A program made the position numbers and the translations under genes. A DNA stretch of 6,449 nucleotides from Thermoplasmata archaeon. GTDB lineage: Archaea > Thermoplasmatota > Thermoplasmata > Thermoplasmatales > Thermoplasmataceae. Under the pieces are notes generated by a model. The model did no database searches, was not told where the DNA came from, and was given only the letters and a program-made list of their open reading frames with translations. The stretch lies in NCBI GenBank assembly GCA_021797385.1, contig JAJZZW010000111.1, positions 1 to 6,449 of the forward strand, given 5' to 3'. Below, one piece after another: positions 1 to 5,161 of the stretch (its first letter is position 1; every line of letters starts with the position of its first letter).

Positions 1-14
1 CTTATTTCAGGATA

Positions 15-263
15 TCATACTATTTCCTCCTTTTTAACATTGCCTGTTATTTTTATTACAGTTTTGCCATACTGTTCATATACTCCTACTTTATTTTCAC
101 TTAAAAAACTGGAAGAACAGCATGAGCTTTTGCCGGAAGCACATGATCTTATAACATCATTAACCTCGTCAATATCTGTATTTTCAGGCATTATAATTTC
201 AACGCCATTATCCTTCTGTATCACTTTCTTTCCATCCATTTTCTCATCATTCAATAGATGCAT
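15..263 (-). CDS. Small cysteine-containing protein of unknown function (82 aa)
   Basis: I do not recognise this family. The protein is soluble, with no signal peptide or membrane segment. The first 30 residues look like beta strands (VIQKDNGVEIIMP) and lead into a short helix. A cysteine patch follows at residues 41-49: Cys41, then the vicinal pair Cys48-Cys49 set among serines. A beta hairpin-like C-terminus (GVYEQYGKTVIKITG) closes it. Vicinal cysteines like these can bind soft metals or arsenite, or act in thiol redox chemistry, but no family match supports a choice. It lies 21 bases downstream of the winged-helix gene on the same strand, so the two probably share a transcript. Two starts are possible, Met1 (263) and Met9 (239); neither has a convincing ribosome binding site. 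The antisense frame over the same DNA looks like a shadow, which favours this strand. Confidence 0.6.
   Translation of the reverse strand: MHLLNDEKMDGKKVIQKDNGVEIIMPENTDIDEVNDVIRSCASGKSSCCSSSFLSENKVGVYEQYGKTVIKITGNVKKEEIV
16..30 (-). promoter_or_regulatory. Shine-Dalgarno-like GGAGG with ATG overlapping the upstream stop
   Basis: On the minus strand, GGAGG (26-30) lies seven bases before an ATG (16-18) that overlaps the TGA stop of the small upstream gene as ATGA. This is the usual look of a translationally coupled downstream gene. However, the frame from this ATG reads Met-Ile-Ser and then TGA at 7-9. The GGAGG also encodes Lys-Glu-Glu codons of the upstream gene, so it could be coincidence. 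The true downstream gene, if any, is outside the window. Confidence 0.3.
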
Positions 264-284
264 TCATCTTATTTATTGACTAAT

Positions 285-497
285 TTATTTATGTACACAG
301 CAGCTACTATAGCCGGTATCCTTGCATTTATAACCTTCACTGGACTTTGATATATTGCAATCATTATCTATTCTTTTTAATGTCCTTGAAAGGATTTCCT
401 GATGAAGTCCGCTTATTTTCTTGATATCAGTGAATCTAATCGTTTCGGAATCACATATTATCCTGCAAACATTCTTTTCCCTTTCTGTAAATTCCAT
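285..497 (-). CDS. Small winged-helix DNA-binding protein with C-terminal Cys-Cys
   Basis: The 70 residues fit a minimal winged helix-turn-helix domain. Helix 1 is about residues 4-17 (TEREKNVCRIICDS), helix 2 about 22-30, and the recognition helix about 32-46 (HQEILSRTLKRIDND). A wing with Gly and Lys residues covers about 48-59. The pattern 'hit the last helix, then a short basic wing' is common among archaeal ArsR/MarR-like regulators. Six cysteines (11, 15, 47, 58, 66, 67) are many for such a short protein, and it ends S-S-C-C-V-H-K, a plausible thiol or metal sensing tail. That role is inferred, not seen. The start at 497 follows a TATA-like element at a distance that suits a leaderless transcript. 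The downstream 82-residue gene shares the S-S-C-C motif and may be its partner or target. The ligand and the DNA target are unknown. Confidence 0.65.
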   Translation of the reverse strand: MEFTEREKNVCRIICDSETIRFTDIKKISGLHQEILSRTLKRIDNDCNISKSSEGYKCKDTGYSSCCVHK

Positions 498-518
498 AAT
501 TAACTATTATATTGTTCA

Positions 519-528
519 CATATTTATC
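519..528 (-). promoter_or_regulatory. Candidate archaeal TATA box for the winged-helix gene
   Basis: Minus-strand GATAAATATG lies at -31 to -22 from the ATG at 497. That is the spacing expected if transcription starts at or next to the start codon (leaderless mRNA). No Shine-Dalgarno sequence is visible in the intervening bases, which agrees with leaderless translation. The surrounding DNA is AT-rich, so chance occurrence is possible. Confidence 0.4.
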
Positions 529-595
529 AATTTACCTTTTGATGTATGCGGCTTAATTTCTTTTTATTTGATTTTATAGATTTTCACACTTACAT

Positions 596-616
596 CAATA
601 TTGAAGGAAAATATTG
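596..616. repeat. Inverted repeat CAATATT-N7-AATATTG
   Basis: Perfect 7-base arms (596-602 and 610-616) flank a 7-base spacer. It starts 15 bases beyond the hyuC-like stop codon, in the 133-base gap before the small winged-helix gene. The same arms with a 6-base spacer occur at 3323-3342, on the other side of the hyuA-hyuC operon. No U-rich tract follows it on the minus strand, so it does not look like a terminator hairpin. The rest of the 498-630 gap shows only the TATA candidate and AT-rich sequence. Confidence 0.5.
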
Positions 617-630
617 CGTATAAATTTAAA

Positions 631-1884
631 TCATATTTTATCCAGGTTTTTTACTGCACCTTCCAGCACTTCAAGCCCCCTTTCCACATCCTCAAAATCT
701 GTCCATTCAAGGGGTGTGTGGCTCAATCCCTTTATACTGGGCACAAAGATCATGCCAGCCTTTGATATTTTTGAAATGGGTATTGTGTCATGTCCTGCAC
801 CACTGGGCATATCCATATAGCTGAATCCCAATGATTTTACAGATGAGCTGATTGCCTCCATTACCTCCCGGGACATTATAGATGGCTCTACCTCGGTAAC
901 AATAGTGTAATCAATCTTTACGCCGTTCTTCTTCGTTTCAAGTTCTGATATAACATCCTTTTTCATATATGCAAGGCTATCACCATGCTCGCTCCTGAGG
1001 TCTATTTTCATTGAAACATATCCGGGTATGACATTAAATCTTCCGGGGTCAACAGAAAGCTCACCAACAGTTCCAACGCTATGGTTTTTGTATTTGGCAG
1101 ATGCTTCTCTGGCAGTTCTGTCTACCATCGCAATAATGTCCGCAGCCCTAACAAGTGCGTCGTTTCTCATCTCCATGGGTGTGGTACCGGAATGCCCCTG
1201 TGTCCCGTGTACCTCCACTGACAGCACACACTGACCGGTAATTGATGTAACTATGCCTATCTGCTTCTTCTTTTCTTCAAGCACCGGACCCTGCTCTATA
1301 TGGTATTCCAGGTAATATTCGGGCTTCCCCGGAAATTCTGAATCCCCCAGGTATTCTATCCTCTGCATGGCCGATTTGAAATCCATGCCATCCCTATTTT
1401 TTATTGCCCAGAGTTTTTCCTTCGGAATATTTCCTGTAAAGCCATTGCTTCCGAGCATCGGCTGGTGGAAGGCGGAACCCTCCTCCCCGGTGAATGCAGC
1501 AACAACAATGGTCTTTCTATTTTTATATCCTGATTCCTTTAATCTCAGTAACACCTCAAAGGAACTGAATACACCCATGGCACCATCGAACATACCTCCG
1601 TGGACAACAGAATCTAGATGTGATCCCATCATAATTATTCCGGGGTCCGTGCCCTCAATTGTTACAAATATGTTGCCAAAAACATCCACAAACGGGTCGA
1701 ATCCATTTTTTTTGCAGAGTTCTGTGTAATAATCCCTGGTTTTCTTATCAAGATCAGTTCCTGCCGGCCTTGTGACGCCGTCGTTTATGCTCAGTTCTCC
1801 ATAGCTGGATATTTTTTTTCCGTTTTCCCTTCCAATTGAACCCTGTTCAATGAGGATTTTTTTAATTCTATCATTATCCTCCAT
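631..1884 (-). CDS. hyuC: N-carbamoyl-L-amino acid hydrolase / allantoate amidohydrolase-type M20 enzyme
   Basis: This cytosolic binuclear metal amidohydrolase removes the carbamoyl group from N-carbamoyl amino acids (or a related ureido acid), giving the amino acid, CO2 and NH3. Its 417 residues match the family's usual 410-420. The metal-ligand motifs are all present, in family order: GSHLDS (His89), GMFDG (Asp100), GEEGSAF (Glu134-Glu135; Glu135 as ligand and Glu134 as the likely general base), EYHIEQG (His195) and LSHTPLEW (His389). The dimerisation-domain motif GTQGHSGTTPM covers about residues 227-237, with His231. The start directly follows the stop of the hydantoinase gene, and a strong ribosome binding site sits inside that gene's last codons, so the two are coupled. 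The substrate cannot be fixed from sequence. N-carbamoyl amino acid is favoured by the hydantoinase partner; allantoate and beta-ureidopropionate remain possible. Confidence 0.88.
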   Translation of the reverse strand: MEDNDRIKKILIEQGSIGRENGKKISSYGELSINDGVTRPAGTDLDKKTRDYYTELCKKNGFDPFVDVFGNIFVTIEGTDPGIIMMGSHLDSVVHGGMFDGAMGVFSSFEVLLRLKESGYKNRKTIVVAAFTGEEGSAFHQPMLGSNGFTGNIPKEKLWAIKNRDGMDFKSAMQRIEYLGDSEFPGKPEYYLEYHIEQGPVLEEKKKQIGIVTSITGQCVLSVEVHGTQGHSGTTPMEMRNDALVRAADIIAMVDRTAREASAKYKNHSVGTVGELSVDPGRFNVIPGYVSMKIDLRSEHGDSLAYMKKDVISELETKKNGVKIDYTIVTEVEPSIMSREVMEAISSSVKSLGFSYMDMPSGAGHDTIPISKISKAGMIFVPSIKGLSHTPLEWTDFEDVERGLEVLEGAVKNLDKI

Positions 1885-3255
1885 TTATTCCACCTCTTTT
1901 CCCAGGAAATTACCTTTTCTTCCATGCCCGGTAAAAACATCATTCTCAGCTATTATTTCACCGCCTGCTACTGTCAACACAGGCCAGCCTTTAGTTTTCA
2001 TGTGGCTGTATATTGCTATATCTGTTCCCATATGAAGGTCTTCTGATCTTAAGCCATGCTCCATCTTCTGGTCTATTACCGTTATATCAGCATCACTTCC
2101 AATAGAAATTGTACCCTTCCGGGGGTAGAGGTTGAATATTCTTGACGGTGATGTGCTTATGACATCTACAAATTTGCTAAGTGTGATTCTGCCCTTTTGG
2201 ACTCCTTCAGAAAATAATAACGGCAGCCTTGTTTCTATGCCCGGTATTCCATTTGGCACCTTATTGAACGGCAGACCCATTTTCTGCTCCAAAAGGAATG
2301 GAACGTGATCAGATCCTACTGCCTGTATTTTTCCGGTTGAAATTGCATTCCACATCAATTCATTATCCTCCTTCTTTCTGAGTGGTGGGCTGCATATGTA
2401 CTGATTTCCATCTTTTCCATTGAGGAAACTATCATCAAGTATGAGGTACTGTGGGCATGTTTCACCGTATATGTTCACACCACGCTTTCTGGCACTATCT
2501 ATAATTTCCGGTGAGTTTCTTGTAGATAGGTGGACACAGTATACCTTTGCCCCGGAATCACCTGCCATTACTGCAGAGTCTGCCACAGCAACATCCTCAC
2601 TTACAGGTGGTTTGCTCAGAGCATGGTATTCAGCACCGGTTTTTCCCTCTTTCAGGAGAGCATCCATATTGCCTTCAAGGAAATCGTTGTTTTCTGCATG
2701 AATCTGAACCATTATCCCGTATTTTTTTGCAGTATTCATACCCTGAAGTATCTGATAATTATTTGCATATCTACCCAGATTTTTATATGTTGTGAATATT
2801 TTTACCGCCATTACCCTCATTTTGGACAATTCGGAAAATATAGTATCCAGCCTTTCAGGGGAACTGAAGTCCTCTGTGACCATCATGGGCTTTATGGTGA
2901 AATCCAGCGGGCTGTTCTCAGAGAAGCGTTTAATCTTGGATGCAGCAGCGGCAACCGTATCCTCATTCTTATTTGCCTGTGAAAAATCCAGGACAGTGGT
3001 AGTCCCTCCTATGGCAGCCGATTCCGTTCCGTTTTTTATGGTTCCCACCCTGGAATACCCTTCTATATGCGTGTGCGGATCAACACCACCGGGTATTACC
3101 AGTTTGCCAGATAAATCAATCTTTTTGTAATTGCCAGAAAATTCTGATATAATTCCCAAAGCCGCAATTTTTCCATCTTTTATTCCTATGGAAGTTCTGC
3201 GTAGTTCGCCGTTGAGAAAAACGTTCCCATCCTCAAGTACAAGATCAAAGCTCAT
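1885..3255 (-). CDS. hyuA: Hydantoinase / dihydropyrimidinase (cyclic amidohydrolase family)
   Basis: This cytosolic binuclear zinc enzyme hydrolyses a cyclic ureide (hydantoin or dihydropyrimidine) to the N-carbamoyl amino acid. Its 456 residues match the usual 450-480. The TIM-barrel metal ligands are all visible: DPHTH (His61, His63), the carboxylated lysine in VKIF (Lys152), QIHAEN (His186), CVHLS (His242) and GSDH (Asp316). Tyr157, five residues after the lysine, matches the substrate-binding tyrosine of hydantoinases. CSPPLR (about 288-293) and PNGIPGIETRLP (about 334-345) are typical of the hydantoinase/dihydropyrimidinase branch rather than allantoinase or dihydroorotase. It is the first gene of the operon and is followed without a gap by the carbamoylase gene. 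The promoter looks leaderless, with a TATA candidate at -27 to -20. The gene symbol follows bacterial hydantoinase usage; whether the natural substrate is a hydantoin or dihydrouracil is not resolved. Confidence 0.88.
   Translation of the reverse strand: MSFDLVLEDGNVFLNGELRRTSIGIKDGKIAALGIISEFSGNYKKIDLSGKLVIPGGVDPHTHIEGYSRVGTIKNGTESAAIGGTTTVLDFSQANKNEDTVAAAASKIKRFSENSPLDFTIKPMMVTEDFSSPERLDTIFSELSKMRVMAVKIFTTYKNLGRYANNYQILQGMNTAKKYGIMVQIHAENNDFLEGNMDALLKEGKTGAEYHALSKPPVSEDVAVADSAVMAGDSGAKVYCVHLSTRNSPEIIDSARKRGVNIYGETCPQYLILDDSFLNGKDGNQYICSPPLRKKEDNELMWNAISTGKIQAVGSDHVPFLLEQKMGLPFNKVPNGIPGIETRLPLLFSEGVQKGRITLSKFVDVISTSPSRIFNLYPRKGTISIGSDADITVIDQKMEHGLRSEDLHMGTDIAIYSHMKTKGWPVLTVAGGEIIAENDVFTGHGRKGNFLGKEVE
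1890..1897 (-). promoter_or_regulatory. Ribosome binding site of hyuC-like gene inside hyuA-like gene
   Basis: Minus-strand AGAGGTGG is a good match to the archaeal anti-Shine-Dalgarno complement. It lies five bases before the ATG at 1884. The same bases encode the Lys-Glu-Val-Glu end of the hydantoinase, followed by TAA and immediately ATG. It settles the start choice for the downstream gene and implies translational coupling. Confidence 0.75.
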
Positions 3256-3274
3256 AAAAATATATATGTTATGA

Positions 3275-3282
3275 TTATTTAA
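3275..3282 (-). promoter_or_regulatory. Candidate TATA box for the hyuA-hyuC operon
   Basis: Minus-strand TTAAATAA lies at -27 to -20 from the hydantoinase ATG at 3255, the spacing expected for a leaderless archaeal transcript. No Shine-Dalgarno motif precedes the ATG. A second AT stretch (TATATAT at -11 to -5) is too close to the start to serve unless transcription begins inside the gene. Confidence 0.45.
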
Positions 3283-3289
3283 TGTTTAT

Positions 3290-3341
3290 TTCATAATATT
3301 ATAAGTCTTCAAGTGAAATTTCCAATATTGTTCATAATATT
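3290..3341 (+). repeat. Direct repeat TTCATAATATT, two copies 41 bases apart
   Basis: An 11-base sequence occurs at 3290-3300 and again at 3331-3341 in the divergent promoter region. A 41-base period is close to four helical turns, so a regulator could contact both copies on the same face. The second copy overlaps the palindrome at 3323-3342. The AT-rich setting raises the chance of a coincidental match. Confidence 0.35.
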
Positions 3342-3342
3342 G
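3323..3342. promoter_or_regulatory. Palindromic candidate operator CAATATT-N6-AATATTG
   Basis: Perfect 7-base arms (3323-3329, 3336-3342) flank a six-base spacer. The site lies between the two divergent TATA candidates, about 50 bases from the hydantoinase one and about 60 from the oxidase one. If both transcripts are leaderless it is not transcribed, which favours a protein-binding site over an RNA hairpin. The same arms recur at 596-616, beyond the other end of the operon. The binding protein is unknown. Confidence 0.45.
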
Positions 3343-3393
3343 TATAAAATACATTTTATTTTAAAACATAAATATTATTAAAAATTCAAAAAT

Positions 3394-3402
3394 AATTTAA
3401 AT
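3394..3402 (+). promoter_or_regulatory. Candidate TATA box for the pyruvate oxidase-like gene
   Basis: AATTTAAAT lies at -28 to -20 from the ATG at 3422, correct for a leaderless archaeal mRNA. The bases next to the ATG are only A, T and one C, with no ribosome binding site. The flanking DNA is very AT-rich, so the exact box is uncertain. Confidence 0.45.
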
Positions 3403-3421
3403 GATAACTAAATATTAAATT

Positions 3422-5074
3422 ATGACAACAGTGGCAGATATAATTGTTAAAACACTGGTAAATTTCGGTGTAAAGAGGATTTATGCAATACCGGGAGATT
3501 CCCTGAATCCCATTGTTGATGCAATAAGGAGAAATCATGATATCGATTATATCCAGGTACGCCATGAAGAGGGCGGAGCACTCAGCGCATCCTTCGAATC
3601 AAAATATTCTGGTAAGCTATCTGCGTGCATGGGCACTTCCGGCCCGGGGTCCATCCATCTCCTGAATGGACTTTATGATGCCAAGATGCAGCACGTTCCT
3701 GTTATAGCACTGACCGGCCAGATAGAGACAGATCTCCTTGGGCATGAATATTTCCAGGAAGTAGATCTTGTAAAGCTATTCGATGATGTTTCCGTTTTCA
3801 ACGCAAGAATAGTGAATCCAGATAATGCACAGTTTCTTGTATGGAAAGCATGCAAGGAGGCAATAATAAATGGTGGTGTAGGCCATATAGACATGCCCGT
3901 TGATATCCTGAAGAAGGAATGCAGGGAGGAAGACTTATCGTATTATATAAATCCCGTTTCATACCAGCCTGATGGTATTGAGGAGGCAGAGAAATTGATT
4001 AATTCCAGCAGCAGGCCATTAATATTCATAGGGGGTGGCGCCAGGCAATACTCAGAAGAAATCAATAAATTTGCTGAAAAAATCGGTGCTCCCATTGTCT
4101 ATTCACTGAATGGCAAGGGAACTTTACCTGACAGTGATGAGAAGATTATGGGAGGAATCGGGTTACTGGGCACAAAACCCTCCGTCAAAGCCATAGATAA
4201 TTCAGATCTGATTATATTCCTTGGAACGGTGTTTCCATATACGGCATTCCTGAAAAAGGTGAAAAATATACAGGTTAATAACAGGATAGAAGACCTGAAC
4301 AGAATTATGAAGGCCGATTATTCCTATTTATGCGATATAAAATATTTCCTCGATAATATAAACGTTGAGGAGAAACAGGACAAGTATTATTCTAAAATGA
4401 AGGGTGAACGTGATAAATGGGCCAGCGACATGCAGAAAAAAATATCAGACCTGAGAAAGCCATTAAGGGCAGAGGTAGTTGCAGATGCCATATCCCGCCG
4501 TTTGAAAGATGATGATATTATAATAGGCGATACCGGGAACGTCACACTCTGGGTCAACAGGTTCATAGAGGCAAAGCGCAACAATAAATTCTTCTTTTCA
4601 TCATGGTTGGGTACCATGGGTGCAGGCATACCCGGATCAATAGGCCTTGCCCTGGCCTCTGGTAAGCCTGTATACGGAATCATCGGTGACGGCAGTTTTG
4701 CAATGACATCCATGGAAATTATTACAGCAATGAAATATAAACTTCCTGTCAAGCTGTTTGTGTTTGATAATAGTATTCTCGGCATGATAAAACTTGAGGA
4801 AGAAGTAATGGGATACCCTGAGTACGGTGTTGATCTTTACAATCCCGACTTCGCCAGGCTTGCAGAAGCATCCGGGGCTACAGGGATAAGACTGGAAAAT
4901 CCGGAAGACCTGGAAAGTAAAATGGATGAGTTTTTTGTTTCAAAAGGACCCACAGTGCTTGATGTCATAACAGAAACAGATGAAACTCCTATGCCACCCA
5001 AGCTTGAATTCAGTGTTGCGGCAAAGTATATAACATCAATACTCAGGGAGAAGCTCGAGCCAAAAGATGAATAA
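3422..5074 (+). CDS. poxB: ThDP-dependent pyruvate oxidase (PoxB-like), short C-terminus
   Basis: The likely reaction is oxidative decarboxylation of pyruvate to acetate and CO2, using ThDP and FAD and passing electrons to quinone or oxygen. Three domains are visible. The N-terminal PYR domain has the catalytic Glu49 in VRHEE and the GTSGPGSIHLLNGL motif (71-84). The central FAD/NAD-type Rossmann-like domain is about 185-310 (IFIGGGARQ, FLGTVFPYTAF). The C-terminal PP domain has the ThDP-Mg motif from GDGSF (422-426) to DN at 449-450. The DSLN near residue 26, QVRHEE, HLLNGLYD, YFQE and FPYxAF segments match E. coli PoxB as I recall it. The protein ends at residue 550, about 20 residues short of PoxB. 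The missing part is the amphipathic membrane-binding tail. Acetolactate synthase is less likely because the PoxB-like segments run throughout. The gene is divergent from hyuA and 87 bases before hutH, with its own promoter. Confidence 0.82.
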   Translation: MTTVADIIVKTLVNFGVKRIYAIPGDSLNPIVDAIRRNHDIDYIQVRHEEGGALSASFESKYSGKLSACMGTSGPGSIHLLNGLYDAKMQHVPVIALTGQIETDLLGHEYFQEVDLVKLFDDVSVFNARIVNPDNAQFLVWKACKEAIINGGVGHIDMPVDILKKECREEDLSYYINPVSYQPDGIEEAEKLINSSSRPLIFIGGGARQYSEEINKFAEKIGAPIVYSLNGKGTLPDSDEKIMGGIGLLGTKPSVKAIDNSDLIIFLGTVFPYTAFLKKVKNIQVNNRIEDLNRIMKADYSYLCDIKYFLDNINVEEKQDKYYSKMKGERDKWASDMQKKISDLRKPLRAEVVADAISRRLKDDDIIIGDTGNVTLWVNRFIEAKRNNKFFFSSWLGTMGAGIPGSIGLALASGKPVYGIIGDGSFAMTSMEIITAMKYKLPVKLFVFDNSILGMIKLEEEVMGYPEYGVDLYNPDFARLAEASGATGIRLENPEDLESKMDEFFVSKGPTVLDVITETDETPMPPKLEFSVAAKYITSILREKLEPKDE

Positions 5075-5113
5075 GAGTAAATATATAAATTATTATCTTA
5101 ATATTTATCCTGA

Positions 5114-5120
5114 TTTTTTT
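5114..5120 (+). terminator. T-tract candidate terminator after the oxidase gene
   Basis: Seven consecutive T bases lie about 40 bases after the oxidase stop codon and before the hutH promoter. Archaeal intrinsic termination typically needs only a T-rich tract without a hairpin. No stem-loop precedes it. Confidence 0.4.
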
Positions 5121-5131
5121 CTGTGGCGTAG

Positions 5132-5140
5132 TTTAATATA
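5132..5140 (+). promoter_or_regulatory. Candidate TATA box for hutH
   Basis: TTTAATATA lies at -30 to -22 from the hutH ATG at 5162. The bases before the ATG (TTGTAATTATC) contain no Shine-Dalgarno motif, so a leaderless transcript is likely. With the T-tract just upstream, this suggests hutH is transcribed separately from the oxidase gene. Confidence 0.5.
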
Positions 5141-5161
5141 CAATCTGGCATTGTAATTATC

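Noticed and set aside
7..18. Selenocysteine or recoding at the UGA in the Met-Ile-Ser-UGA frame
   Set aside because: No selenocysteine insertion structure can be judged at the window edge, the group is not known for selenocysteine, and only two more codons are visible.
40..279. 79-codon plus-strand frame opposite the 82-residue gene
   Set aside because: It is antisense to a better-looking gene that is co-directional with its neighbour. Its hydrophobic, Ser/Thr/Pro-rich composition is typical of a shadow frame, and no ribosome binding site or promoter fits it.
596..616. Rho-independent-style terminator for the hyuA-hyuC operon
   Set aside because: The stem is only seven A/U-dominated pairs and no U-run follows on the minus strand. 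Archaea do not normally rely on such hairpins.
1367..1729. 120-codon plus-strand frame inside the carbamoylase gene
   Set aside because: Pure antisense of a well-conserved enzyme region, with low-complexity Ser/Pro-rich translation and no family features.
2530..2982. 150-codon plus-strand frame inside the hydantoinase gene
   Set aside because: Antisense to the conserved TIM-barrel coding region containing the metal-binding lysine and histidines. Cys/His/Ile-rich shadow composition.
1885..3255. Allantoinase or dihydroorotase
   Set aside because: The Tyr157 position and the CSPPLR and PNGIPGIE-type motifs fit the hydantoinase/dihydropyrimidinase branch. No pyrimidine biosynthesis genes are adjacent.
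4387..4785. 132-codon minus-strand frame inside the oxidase gene
   Set aside because: Antisense to the ThDP-binding domain, where sequence constraint on the sense strand explains the open frame.
3422..5074. Acetolactate synthase large subunit
   Set aside because: Segments around the catalytic Glu, the YFQE region and the FPYxAF motif match pyruvate oxidase (PoxB) better, and no small regulatory subunit gene is adjacent.
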